Part shown: positions 38,101-51,600 of the stretch, piece by piece
Position numbering within the stretch: the stretch's first letter is position 1
Layout: each line of letters starts with the position of its first letter
Source of the DNA: Cloeon dipterum
Taxonomy: Eukaryota > Arthropoda > Insecta > Ephemeroptera > Baetidae
Assembly: GCF_949628265.1 (NCBI RefSeq)
Contig: NC_088789.1
Span: 15,802,886 to 15,866,885, forward strand
Length of the DNA: 64,000 bases
Direction of reading: 5' to 3'
Notes under the pieces: model-generated
What the model was told of the DNA's origin: nothing
The model's database searches: none
Seen by the model: only the letters and a program-made list of their open reading frames with translations
Translations under genes and position numbers: made by a program

Positions 38101-41100
38101 AATTTCAACTAAGAAAAAAACTGAAACACGATGCTTAGTTGATTTTTGTTTAAATCTGAAAGCTGGCACACATACAAAAAAGATTTGTTTATTTAGCTTT
38201 TTTGTTCGTTCCTCCTTTCAACGGTTTTTATCCAAGCCTTTTACTTATTACAAGGAATTTGCAAAGTCATTTGCATGGTGCTTGAAGTTTGTTTTCTCTT
38301 TTGTACCATCGTTTCTTTTGACTGGGCATATTTAAATAGGCGGCGATGAAGCCATTAAAAGGGAATGATATTATTTCAATGCTATTTTAATTGCTAGATT
38401 TACATGATTTTTCGCCTGCTCTCCATCAATGACGTAAGCTTGAGTTAATTTGGCATTTCATTAGCTTTGTGCAAGGTCACCCAGAACGGATTTTGATTAA
38501 AAAATCTCCTTTTAGATTCCGTGAAATCGATCAAAGCTGGGATCAGATTAAAAATCCCCGCCGACCTTGGCGTCAAATGCTCAATTGCAGTAGCTGTGCG
38601 TAAAATCAACAAAGAGCGAGAGGAAATGTCTGAGGAGCAGCAGGTACCAAGCCAATCTCAATGCCGCCGACTTGGCACTCATTTGCACTCTGCGGGCGAG
38701 GCACAATAATCATAGTAATTTTTTGCTTGTGAATTCCTTCTGAAGCGAAATCGCGCATGAGACCGAATTAAGCTGGCTGCGGTCTTTGCGACGCGCAGAG
38801 GTAATAAAAACGGCGTCAGACAGGTGCCCGGCAGTCAGTACAAATCCACCCTGAAAACCTTGAAGTCGCCTCACGCAATCAACGCTTGCCGGCGATTACT
38901 TTCGTGCATCACACACCGATAGAAATATAAACGAGAGGGATTACTATTTTTTGCCGCGAAAAGAACTGGAACGGTAAGACAATGAGCAGAGAGCTGCAGT
39001 GAGAGGCATGCGTGATAATGTTAAATCGAAAATGATCAGAACGGCACGGCGAGCGAAATCAGGTTGATTCTGCACGCGCCTGACGCGCCTTGTTCGGCAT
39101 GAAAAATCTGTTTTCAATTACCCTTAGCTCCACTTACACGAAATTTATGTTTCAAGTATTAAATCTAACGTTTAAATTTTTTTAGATTGAAAGTTTTATG
39201 ATATAATGCAACCCTAGAAAATGAGTATTTACTGTTCATTAAAAACTATATTATTTTATTGAATTTTTCCAGCGTTTGGAGAGTTTCAAGAATGAGTAGC
39301 AGTTTAAAGATTGAGGTAGTAAAATTAATTGGAACTGGAACATGAGCAAACCACACGAAGAAATGCATCTGGTGTAGCGACGAGGGAACATGCGCGTGTC
39401 TGGTGTCTTACAACGTTCATCATCATTAAGAGCCCATGAACGCAGACACTTTTATCCGTCTCATGATGCACACACGTCAAGCCATTTCTCCATTAATCGT
39501 TGCGTATATGCAGCACGCATTCAGGGCCCCATACCGCCGGGTTACTTACAAATAAAACATAAATTAACAATGGCTGCAATCATTGGTGGTCGCGGCATAC
39601 TGCCGAAACCGGTGCTAGCTCATTTTTCATGCTGCTGCGCGAGATAAAAATCGCATTTTTGGAGCGACAAAGGTGGAAGGGTGGATGCGTTGGCCGACTC
39701 AGCTCTGGCAGAAGCGGTGCGGTGAGGGGGCAATGGCAGAGGCACAGGAGGCGCAGTCACGCGAACGGAGGATGCGGCCACTTGTGCATGAAGTTCACGC
39801 CGCGCAAATATCGCACAAGTGCTCGCTGCATGCATGCCGCTTTCCAACTCTTTCAATTTGGTTGCTGCAGTTGCAAAATTTTGATTGCCCTCGTGATGAA
39901 AGGCACATCCACGAACGGAATAAATTGCGTTGATGCGACTAAAAGCGAATGTGGCAACAAAAACGGCTGATTTAATTCTCCGTATGGAAATAAGAACGAT
40001 TGCGAGAGAATTCCTGCTTTTAGGGAATCGCCGCCTGAGCAGTTGCAGCGAACGTGCACAAAACAAAACCTCAAAGACTCGTTTGTTCTGAGAAGTGCGA
40101 ATTGTTGCAGATGCATCGGCACGTTTACCCCTGACGCGGGGCTTCTCCGTTTGTTAACAACAAACACGCTTTTATCTAAACGCCTGTGTTCACGACCAAA
40201 TAAAAACAAAAATTCGAGTTGTATACATCTCGTGACTGCATGTCTGTCTGCTTTTCGTTTTCTTGTCGGTTTAAAAAGCTCCTCGGGGGGGGTACGCCGG
40301 TGTTTCAAACTATATGGTAGCGAAAAAGCAGACACACAGAGGATCCGTCGAGGCAATTAATGCTTGACTAATTTTCCCACCACTCAGAGCAAAAAGTGAG
40401 CATCAGGCCCGGGTTTTATTGTCCGACCCTCAATATACGCCGAGCAGCGTCATGCCTCTCTGCGCATTGGCCAAAAAGCCAAAACTATTATGCACGTGTG
40501 TTCCGTTTGGAGGCGAAAACAGCGTGAAGCACATGCCAGTAAAATGACGGACTCGGCAAAAACACTAGTGCAGAGTCGGAAAAATAGGAGCTCAAGGCAT
40601 AAACGACTGACCGCAGCAAAAGACATAAAATTTTACTGCGACTCTCTCGTCTGCACATTATACAAAAGCTTTGAAAGTCAATGCTAGAATATCTTTGGCG
40701 CATTTTTAAAATTAAAAATAATAATTGCAAGTCTCAAGGTGAGATCTTTACCATCCTCATGATTGCGAAGGATTATTTCACCACAGATTTAGATAAACTC
40801 GTAACAAAAATTGTAATTTTTAATTTTAAAATTAGTAAATTGCTCAACAAGGGGATTTGCTAATGGCATTAGAGCTTGGAATTTTCTCCCTCCTTGTGCC
40901 GTCTGAGAACTAATCCTGCATCAATCATCCCATAAACACATTATCACGTGCATCGCAATGCCATCACTCAAACTTGACCCAATTAGAAACAAAAGCCGAC
41001 TTAATCAAATTATCAAGATTCGATTTTCCGAAAAAACACAGATAGGGAGCTTCTTTAAGATCGTGGCAAAAAGAATAGAACCTCTAGTACAACAATATTG

Positions 41101-44100
41101 CAGTCGAAAGACGTCATGACTAAATTAGCCATGTGCGCGAGTGCTGCTCCGCACACGAGAGCTGGGAGCCACGTTTGCGGTGGCGGCAGCGCGTCCCCGT
41201 GCGGGTATGACTCATTCATGCATGTTCCATTGAATAATTGGGTTGTGTTGGGGCATTGTTTTTCTGACATTGCGTCGCTGCGAGAGTGCAACAAGCGCGC
41301 GCACGGATGTTGCACTGTTTAATTTAAATTGTTCTCGCACGCATCCCGCGAGCCCATTGCGAAATGGAGCCGAAAATAGTTTAGAAATCCGAAGCTATTT
41401 AAGAGTGTGATTGAGAAACGAGCCGCATCCAATTCCATCGAGGAAAGTGAATGACGCCTGCTGACTGATAAGACGCGATTATCAGTGTTTATCAATAAAG
41501 GCAGGCGACGCGTGTTCATGTTTCGCTCGAATTTATTGAATAGCTTGTAATTTGAATGGAGCCTCAGATAATAGATAAAAATGGCACCTGTCTGTCCTTG
41601 TACGCGTTTTGAAATAGAAATCGTGCACGGAGGCTTCGTGGCTAAAAATTTGGAGCTAGGAAATTCATTCCAGTGCATTATCTATTAGGCGTGCTGCTGC
41701 AACTTCAAAATATATTTTTAAATTTAATGTTCATGTTTCAAATATCAACCATCTCGAATATTCAGTTCTTAGTTATATAATCTGGCTTTGAGTGTTTCAC
41801 AAACAACATCTAAAAAGTCCAAGTAAGTCAATCTGCCTGGCGTGCCGTAAAAAGCTGTAGCAGAAAACTATTAATATAGGAATTAAATTTAACAGATCGC
41901 AATCCTGGATGTAAATTGTGTGTAAAAAGTAATAAAAAGACCTGTACAAGTTGTTTAAACCACTCTCAATTGCCCGGGAAAGAGTGTTAGAAAACTTAAC
42001 GCAGCTTCGAGTTTCTCCATTTAACTCGATCATCGCGCGGTTCTCACGACAATTAAGTCCGCTTTTTAATTAATTTACATGCAACGGACGCTCCCATGAT
42101 GATAAAATTAGCGCATCGAATCGAGCATAAATTTGAATGAGAATTCCCGTGCGCAACTGAGAAACAAACACTAACATAACAATAAGTGAGCACGGCGGGA
42201 TCAAAGCAGATTTGCATCCTCACTGGGTCACGGTGCGAGTTCCCAGAGCAGTGCAAAATTTGGGCTAGTCGCGCCAAGCATGGGAGACTCCTGGTGCGGA
42301 GTCTTCTCACATTAAGCACCGTGCGCGTGTATGTGTGTGTGTATGAATGGGCCATTAGGGCGCTGGGAACAGTTAGAAAAATCGAGCCAATAATCCGCAG
42401 GTGCACTCTACTCTCGTAAATCTGAAGAGCGGCATTTCGGACCCGACCCGCGGGGCAAATAAAAAGAGTGGCCCTTATCTGCCCGCAATAAAGGCCCGGC
42501 TAACTAACAACTTCTTGTTCTTGAGGTTATCTCCTCTTAATGAGTCTGCTCCACATTTTGCAGTTTGAAAGAGAGGATGAAAGTGGATGCATCACTTGGC
42601 TGGACAATGGATCGGAGACAGGCGAATGAAAGAAATTGCATTGGCTAAAATTGCTTTTGCAAAAAGTAAGCCATGGCTCAAGGCATCGACCGATCGGAAC
42701 AAAAATTCCCAACAACGAGTGATTTACGCATTTACCAGGAAATATTTGTTCATGATTGAGGAATGCATTTATTTCCTGCAACATCGCAAAGTTTCACTTT
42801 ATGTAATTTCTGCGCTCAGATCGAATCGGTGTCACACTCGAATGAGAATATTCGTATTTGTTTATATCGGTAAAGAGGTAATTAGTTGGTTGGAAACGCG
42901 TTTTGCCCATTTTTGTCTCGACAATTTCTCGGCAATAAAAGTGCCGCCGCACACACGCTTGTACGGCGAATATGGTTTATGCCGTTTATGTGCTAGCACG
43001 CAGATACAGTTATTGACGTTCATTAGCATGCTGCGGGCACTCTCTAGTTGATACGTGAGCAGTGGAATTAATAAAAATACTGGTAGGCTGCATTGCTGAA
43101 CACAAACATCCACCGACCTCGCATATTTTCGTAATCGAATGTTTCCGAATTGGATGACTACGTGCAATAATTAATTTGAATTTAACAAGTGTTGAACTTC
43201 CGTGTTTACAACGACAAGCTGGTTGATAAATTTTGTTAATCTGACTGCAAATAAAGCGTGAAGAGTTTCACTTAAACGAAGAATTTTCTACGGTTAATGA
43301 TGTTTTTCAAAAATGATTTGTAATACGAGATATATTTAAAAAAAATTAAATCGTTTGTTCTTACAACAAGTAATTAAAAAATAAAATTAAAGGCTACTCA
43401 CAGGAGGTCTTTGTCCGAGTCCATCGTTTTCGATGTAGTCTGGGACGCTTTTCCTTGTGGTGAAGTCGAAGCACTGGGTGCTGGGCTGTTCGTTGAATGG
43501 GCGCTTTTTGTTGCCCCACAAGTCAGCTGACGGCTCCTTGGTGACGACAGCCGGGGGCGGCGAGGGGGCAGCGTCCACCTTGGTTGGCCGCAAGTTCACG
43601 GCCTTGATGAGCGGCTGCTCAGACTTGACAGCATTGATCAGGTTCTTTTCGCTGACCCGGCTGTCCACTTTTGTGATGGGACGAATAACGCCCACCTGTT
43701 TGTCCTGCACCTTCTGGTGCAGCGAGATGACCTGAGGCGAGGTGGCCTTATCGCCACTGGGCAGGTGCGACAGATTCGGTGAACCTTTGGGGCTGATCAC
43801 CATCGAAAAGCCGTTCTTGCGGATGTTTTCCAGCGCCTTTTTCGAGATAATCTTGCTTGTCTCATCGTCCACTTCGTCGTTAACGTTTTTCTCCTGTTTT
43901 GGAGACAGCACCCTCGGTGGGGGCGGAGACACTTCCTTAGCCACGCGCACGGTGGCTAGCGGGGTCTCGTTTGTCTCTTTCACAGGTGACTCTTTGGGGG
44001 ATACGACCTTCACAGGAGTCTCTTTTGGCGCAGAGACCTTCAAGGGCGACTCTTTCGGAGAGGGGACCTTCACGGGCGGTGTTTTCGCCTCTGGCGACTT

Positions 44101-45687
44101 GACAGGAGACTCCTTGGTCACAACAGGAGGAGAGGGGGGTTTCAGCTCGACAGGGGCAACTTTGGGTTTTGGCGAAACCATGGGGTCAGCAGCAGGAGCG
44201 ACCTTGGGGTCAGCAGCAGGAGCGACCTTAGGGTCAGCGGCAGGAGCGACCTTGGGCTCCTCGCTGATGATGACTGGCGGCTGCTTTTTCTCAACGGGAG
44301 ATAACAACTTGCCGAGGTCCGGAGCAGCAGGCTGGGTTGGCGCTTCAGGTCGTCGCAGCCCATCCAGATTGGCCGGCTTGGGCTGCAGGGCAGGCTTCTT
44401 AAAGGTGGCCACCCTGGAGGCGACAATGCCTTGCTGCTTGTTGGGCTGCGGCAGCGAGTGAGTGCGTCTTTCGAACTTCTGCCTCGTCTGCTTAACGACG
44501 TCCGGGGGTGGCAGGTCATCCTCCTCCGTTGAGGTCTTCTTGCCTGGGGATGTATCAGGCGGCTGGCTGTGCTCGATGATGACGATGTCGTCGTTGACCA
44601 GGGGCGCCTGCTTCTCGAACAGCAACGTCTCCATGGAGCGGTGCCGCTTGATGTTTTCAGCCACACTGAGCGTTTTCGCCTTGACTGGCGGCTGTTGCTT
44701 TTTTTCTGCGGTCGGCGGCGGACGCCGCACCGCAGGCGGATCGTCTAGGATGTTGTCCAGGCTGGATGCTCGCCGCAGGTTGCTCAGAGGCGGCCTCTGC
44801 TTGTTGGCAGACGCCGTCTCACGCAGGGTGATGTTGATGTAGCGGTCGCGAAGCTTGTGCACGATCCCGGGGCCATACTTAATTTCCTCGGGGTCGCCCA
44901 GGTTGACCGTGTGCACGACAGGCTTGCTGCCCAGCGGAGGGGCGCTCAATTTACGCACGGAACTTTTCATTTTGGGCCTTTCCTCGCCCATGATTTTGTT
45001 GCTCGAGGCCAAGACGGGTCGCTTGTTGTTGGTCAGGGTGACGACCGCCTTGTTGCTGGCGCTCTTGGGGTTGACGTTGAGCAGGATCTTGCTTGCTGCT
45101 GGGAAGCGGTCCGTGTCATTATTCAGTCGCATCGCGCCCTCGCACCAGGCACGACACTCCGGCGAGACGCGTTCGGCTGCACTGACGGAGAGGCAGCAGT
45201 CAACGGCACCATCCTCGTCGGCTAGATCAGTCCCCACTCCGGCGGCGGCGGACGCGCCGTTAACCTGAGGAGAATCTTCCTGCGGGTGAAAGTCCTCCAC
45301 CTCCTCCTGCAGCCTCTCCTTCGCCGGCTGCTCCTCAGCTGGTACCGGCGGCAGTTGGATGCAATTTTCGACCGCCTCTTGCTCACTCGAATTCTGCTCG
45401 GCGTCCGCTGCCTCTGACTGTACTGACTCTGCCTCTTCCGTCAAATTCGCATCCGTTGCTGTAGCTGCTGTGGTGATATCGTCATTCCTTATCGCGTCGG
45501 CAGTGGGGGTATTGTGATTACAAATCGAGCCGAGTGGAGCACATGTCAACTTCAGGTTGCCGAAGAGAATGCGATTCGTGTTTCGCTTACGCACTATCAG
45601 GTCCTTCTTCCACTCGGGGATGGTTGGGTCGGTCAGAATGTCGTGCAAGTTAGCCGTCGGCCGGTTTAGGTGTATGTCGAAATCCAT
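26177..45687 (-). CDS. Phostensin/taperin-like proline-rich protein
   Basis: Four coding exons, 43402-45687, 37928-38050, 27248-27404 and 26177-26379, give 922 aa in frame. The first exon codes 762 residues. Near the N-terminus TIPEWKKDLIVRKRN resembles the Trp-Lys motif at the start of phostensin and taperin. At about residue 272 the phrase IKYGPGIVHKLRDRY and then LRRASSLDNIL also resemble that family. The middle is Pro/Lys/Ser-rich and disordered, with tandem repeats. The short last exons read LTFAINFEIIGG, MRIKFDDGATSMFEYPSE and a C-terminus rich in acid and Ser ending ASSDLLF. Family members bind protein phosphatase 1 and actin filaments; that role here is inferred from short motifs. Introns are 5.35, 10.52 and 0.87 kb, far longer than in neighbouring genes. 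An AG acceptor just upstream of the ATG suggests a 5' UTR exon near 45.75-45.9 kb. It is divergent from SURF4, 653 bp apart. Confidence 0.65.
27405..37927. other. 10.5 kb intron of the phostensin/taperin-like gene, no gene seen
   Basis: There are many short open frames on both strands, none with recognisable domains or splice support. By eye its sequence is less AT-rich and more complex than the introns on the left. No terminal inverted repeats or long tandem repeats were spotted. It may hold regulatory elements or non-coding RNAs, but none can be named. Confidence 0.45.
38051..43401. other. 5.35 kb first intron of the phostensin/taperin-like gene, no gene seen
   Basis: No supported coding exon. 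The longest open frames (39620-40356, minus strand, two overlapping frames) have unstructured composition and are judged chance. No repeats were recognised by eye. Confidence 0.45.
44090..44260. repeat. Tandem coding repeats in the phostensin/taperin-like exon
   Basis: On the plus strand, 24 bp units beginning GTCAGC and ending CTTGGG or CTTAGG occur three times at 44185-44208, 44209-44232 and 44233-44256. They code PKVAPAAD repeats. Adjacent sequence (43960-44120) codes looser SPKESPVK-type repeats. The second and third bases vary slightly between units, so expansion is recent but not perfect. Confidence 0.8.
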
Positions 45688-46340
45688 GTCGTCCTGCCGC
45701 CGCCTGAAGGAGCATGCAATGCAAAGCCCTGTTCGGTCTCTCGATAAATGCCGCCGAACCTGACTGAAAGATACAGTCCGACTCGCTGTTTACCACTGAT
45801 TCATCCCTTCCAAGTGGTAAAAATGTTGTTAAACCAGCTGGGTTGGTTGTTACACTACTGTTCAATTGAATTATTGTCTCTTTTTTTCGCACTCGCCCGC
45901 TAGCTCAGCGCCGAGGCCGAGCCTGCGCCTGCAGTGTTTTGATGTAGGTTCCTCCATCTGTGAGCCTACAGACAAAGCAAAAAGCAAAATTCTTTTGCCT
46001 TAGCGGGCCTGGTGGCAAAGGGCAAAAAAAAGTATTTCACTAGCTTGTCAGTAAAAAAAGATTGAGCGAGATTTTTACAGGATAATATTATATAGCTTAT
46101 GATGATAACTATCAATGCGGTCGAGAAGGTCGGTTATAATCGCAATGGCACAATATAATATTTTATCGCAGAGAACGTGCTTGGTTGATGTAAACTTTTG
46201 AAAACTGCCGCAAAAGATAAGACGGCCTCGACCAATCAGCAGCGAGAACGACACCCAAGTTGTTGTCGTCACCAATCTAACCTTTCATTTGTTAGCTCCA
46301 CATCACAGGCGAGGAGGAAGACAGTCTTTAGCTGTCAGAA
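45688..46340. promoter_or_regulatory. Divergent promoter region, phostensin/taperin-like gene and SURF4
   Basis: This 653 bp segment separates the two start codons read in opposite directions. It must hold the 5' UTRs and promoters of both, including a probable non-coding first exon of the minus-strand gene. No specific element could be assigned. Confidence 0.45.
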
Positions 46341-47852
<1,512 letters not shown>

Positions 47853-48533
47853 CTTGAGCGCCCAACACGTGCAAGTGCTTGATAATTTCGTAAAATCAAG
47901 CCAACCTGCCATTTTAAATTGGCAGCTCAGGACTGCTTTTAGAATTTAACTTGCGAGCATTGGCATGACCCTAATTTGGAGTTATCAGACTACCAAACTC
48001 GAGATCAGTTGTTACCCTTGAGAAGCGTAATCTTTTAACCCCAGATTAAACTTTGTTGGTGCTTTGTAATCTATATAAATGAAAGAATATTGAATGTTTT
48101 TATCGTCAAGAACCAGAAATAACTACAGACAACTAGAAGATGCCACACATTCCGCATTTTATACTCTTGCTAATCGCTATCTTGGAACCTTGCCGCTCGA
48201 AATCATTGGGTTGTCTAGTCTGGCATGATATTACATTGAGGTCAGTGTAAGTTCCAGTGAGAGACGTCTGATTTCTGGTTTTAAATTTTCAAATGGAGTG
48301 TTTCTGTTCTTGTTATGTATTTAAACATATGGCTTACTTCAGCAAAATCACAAACATTCCTGCTCAACAGAAGTTGTTTAATTCAAGTACATGCTTCCTG
48401 TCCAGCGCTATATATTTTAGTGATTCTTTATTAAATAACTGGAAAATGTTAATTGTCTTCTGATTTGTGTTCATGCCACAATTTTTCGTATGGAAATTTC
48501 TGAAATGCATGGTGAAGGATTGCTATGTGAACA

Positions 48534-48539
48534 AATAAA
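48534..48539 (+). terminator. Polyadenylation signal AATAAA of SURF4
   Basis: AATAAA at the end of an AT-rich 3' UTR, about 100 bp before the convergent Codanin-1 stop codon. Confidence 0.5.
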
Positions 48540-48639
48540 GGCAAAATCTTTTTTAACATTTTCTGCATTTATTTCTCCTTGCGCAACATTTGCATTTAAA
48601 AATGTTTAAAAATAATTGAATTGCAAAAAAGGCTTAAGT

Positions 48640-51600
48640 TCAATCTCCAGGCAGGTTGTCCAAGTCAGAGCAGTAGTCGGCAAGCCACGGCAGAAGCGGT
48701 GTGAAAGACTCATTGTCGCTGCCTGGCCTATCCCTGCAAATGTCTTTCATGAGAAGAGAGTACATTTGCAGAAATTCCTGCGGCCACTCCAACCGAAAAA
48801 TCCCGACCGCCTGTTGTTCGACGCCTTCAGGAGTTAGCAGATTGGCAGCGAGCAGGCCACGCAACAGTGTTTTAAAGGCAGCACACGATTTTTCCCGAGG
48901 ATGGCTATCACAGAGCAGCTGCATGTAGCGCGGGCAAAACACCCTGTCCAGTTGATCAGGCCTGCCAAGTGGCCCAGACCACACCTCGCAGAAATTGTTT
49001 GTTAAGTCTTCAGTCATTGTCTCCGGTTGCGTTGCAACTGCAAATTTAAAATTTCCTGAAGTTTTGCAAAGACAAAAAGGTTCGCGTTCAGAGACTTGAA
49101 TTTCAGAAGGATTGAATATCTAAAATTTCACAAGACTAGCACATTTGGTATCCCAAATAATACTGAGGCGCAAAAACATCATGCACTAGACCAAATATTT
49201 CTTGCATAGGTCTTAACTGCATGAGACCGAAATATGCTTATAGTGGCACTTCAATGAACTGTTTCTATTGAAGAGGGAATGTAAAATTTTTGGATTTTCT
49301 TTCTTTTCTTATTCATGCACAACTCTTGTGGCATTTCTGGCAGGAATTTACGGCACATCGCAATGCCCTTCTGAATGATAAGTTAATTTGAGAAGAAACT
49401 AAAAATGGTGAAATTCGTTTTTGAAGTCATTCTTGTAATCTGTTTCTGATTTTGTGCATTTGATAAGAAAAGGGAACAAAATGTACAAAAATTCGCTCAG
49501 AAAGCAGAAAGGATATGGAAGAAGGATAGATTTAGCTTGCAATGACTGAGCATAATGATGCTCAGAGATAAATTTTGTACTACAATTTAAACTTAAATGA
49601 AATTGAAAAAATAGATTTTGACGAGATTTTGGTCTTATGAATGAATATTATTACCCAGCCTTGCGCTAATTGGGGAATGCATTTTAATTTCTGGGTTGTG
49701 AATTCAATGTAAAATATGTAATATTGTCTGCTGAATTTCAGAACTGCGGAAATTTCCTGTAAAAAGCATACCTATCCAAATCGCCAAATCAACAGTCAGA
49801 GGTTTGAACATGCAATAAGCGTCTGGCAACAAGTCTGCTCGGTGGCATATGGCCCTTTCCACGGCAGTAAACACAGAATGGATTTTTGAGACGGCCACTG
49901 GCTGCAAATTAACCATTTGCAAAATAAGCTCCTGCAAGAGAAACGTCTGATTTTATATGGTTTCCAAGTTTTACTTCCAAGTTTTACCTTAATACTGATC
50001 AAAGTGTAAGCAGGCGACAGGGCAGACTCTAAATGAACAGGCTCTGTTCGGTCCGCAGGCAGACGCATGGATGCGTTCAGATTGGTAGCGCTATCAGCTG
50101 ATTTGGCAATCTGCTTGGCAGTCTTTTCAACGCCATCCTTCACCCTCTTTTGCATCGTCTCTGTAAAAAAGTTAATTTTTATTTCACGCTCCTGCTGCCA
50201 AAGCAAAAAATTACTTAATCCGTGATTGGTCTGGATTGAGGCCTTCAGTTTGGCACAAATGTTCTTGCGGATGATTTGGGCAAAAGCGTTGGTCTGAATT
50301 TCTGACACAGTGCGAGGCAAGAGCTGCTTGAGAAGGGAGCCACATCTGTTTAAAATGAACACGTTGGCTTCTTTCAAGCATTTCTCCAATAGGAACGCAC
50401 TTTGTTCCTCTGATGTGGATGATGACCAGCCCACTAGTTTTTGCTGCCAATAGGAAAATATTTAACCACTAAATTGTAAAAATTTTGATCCACTTTAATA
50501 AATTGTATGGAAGTATCCAACACTATTATTTAAAGACACCAGGTATTTTTATTATGTAGTTACCTTGAGAGAAGCAATTTTTTCACCAAATTCCAGATTT
50601 GGATCAAGGCAATTAGCCTCTGAGCGAACTTTAGCTTGAACTTGAGCATCCAGTTCAAGCATTGTAGGATTAATAATGTCTGTTTCCAAGAAGTCAGAGT
50701 TCAAGGAGGTTAAACGCTCGGTGACAAAAGTCAGTGTCTGCCTTACGCTGCTCGGTTGAGTTTGAATGAAACTTTCCTCTAGTTGAAGCTGCATTAAAAG
50801 AGACAAATTAAACAGAACAGAACGATGAAAAGCACAGTGCAAACCTCAAGCTGCAAAGCAGGGTTGACAGATTCAGCAGCAATTGGAGTAATGTGCTTAG
50901 ATCCAATGCTTAGGCTGCCCTTCACATTTTCAGCGGTTCCAGCAAGAAGTGACCGCAGCTCAGACACAAAGGGACATACCAAACTGACGCTCTTGGAATC
51001 CAGCATATCGAGGTAGTCTGGATTCTTTGGAGCCTTCAAAATGTTTTGAAAGCTGAAATAAACACGACGAAATCAGTGACAAATATAAAACAAATGCAGC
51101 GCGGCATTACTTGTTAACACTTCTGTATGCCTCAAACAAGCTAGGACATGCGTCTCCAAGGATAGTCAGACACCATCCAATGTTGAGACGGACAAGGAGC
51201 ATTGAAGCGCCTGGAAGAGCTCTGCATGACAGGCTCCTTTGCAAGGAAGCCAGTAGAGAGATTGTGGACTGGACATAAGGCATTCGAAGGGTGACGATGT
51301 CCATTTGTACTAAATACGAACACAGCCAAGGAACAGTCACAGTAAGTCGGCAATTCTTCGCAGCCATAGCCAGTGTGTCGTGAGTGTTGATGACGGGATT
51401 CACCTGATACACAGGGTTCAAACAAAATATTTAATGACTTGAAATTTTCACACCATGGAGGAATTTCTGGTGATAAAATAATCGCATTTTTATTCGCTGG
51501 TTGAAAGTCGAGATTTTATTTTAGTGTTTAGAAATATATACTTGCTGTAGCAAAAATTTAACAACTGAAAATATTATAAGACAACATTTTAAAGAAATTT

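Noticed and set aside
39620-40360. Overlapping long open frames of 148 and 167 codons on the minus strand
   Set aside because: Two frames overlap on the same strand with no domain, no splice context and unstructured composition. They lie inside a large intron and look like chance.
43742-45268. Long plus-strand open frames of up to 239 codons
   Set aside because: They are antisense shadows of the repetitive, proline-rich minus-strand exon of the phostensin/taperin-like gene.
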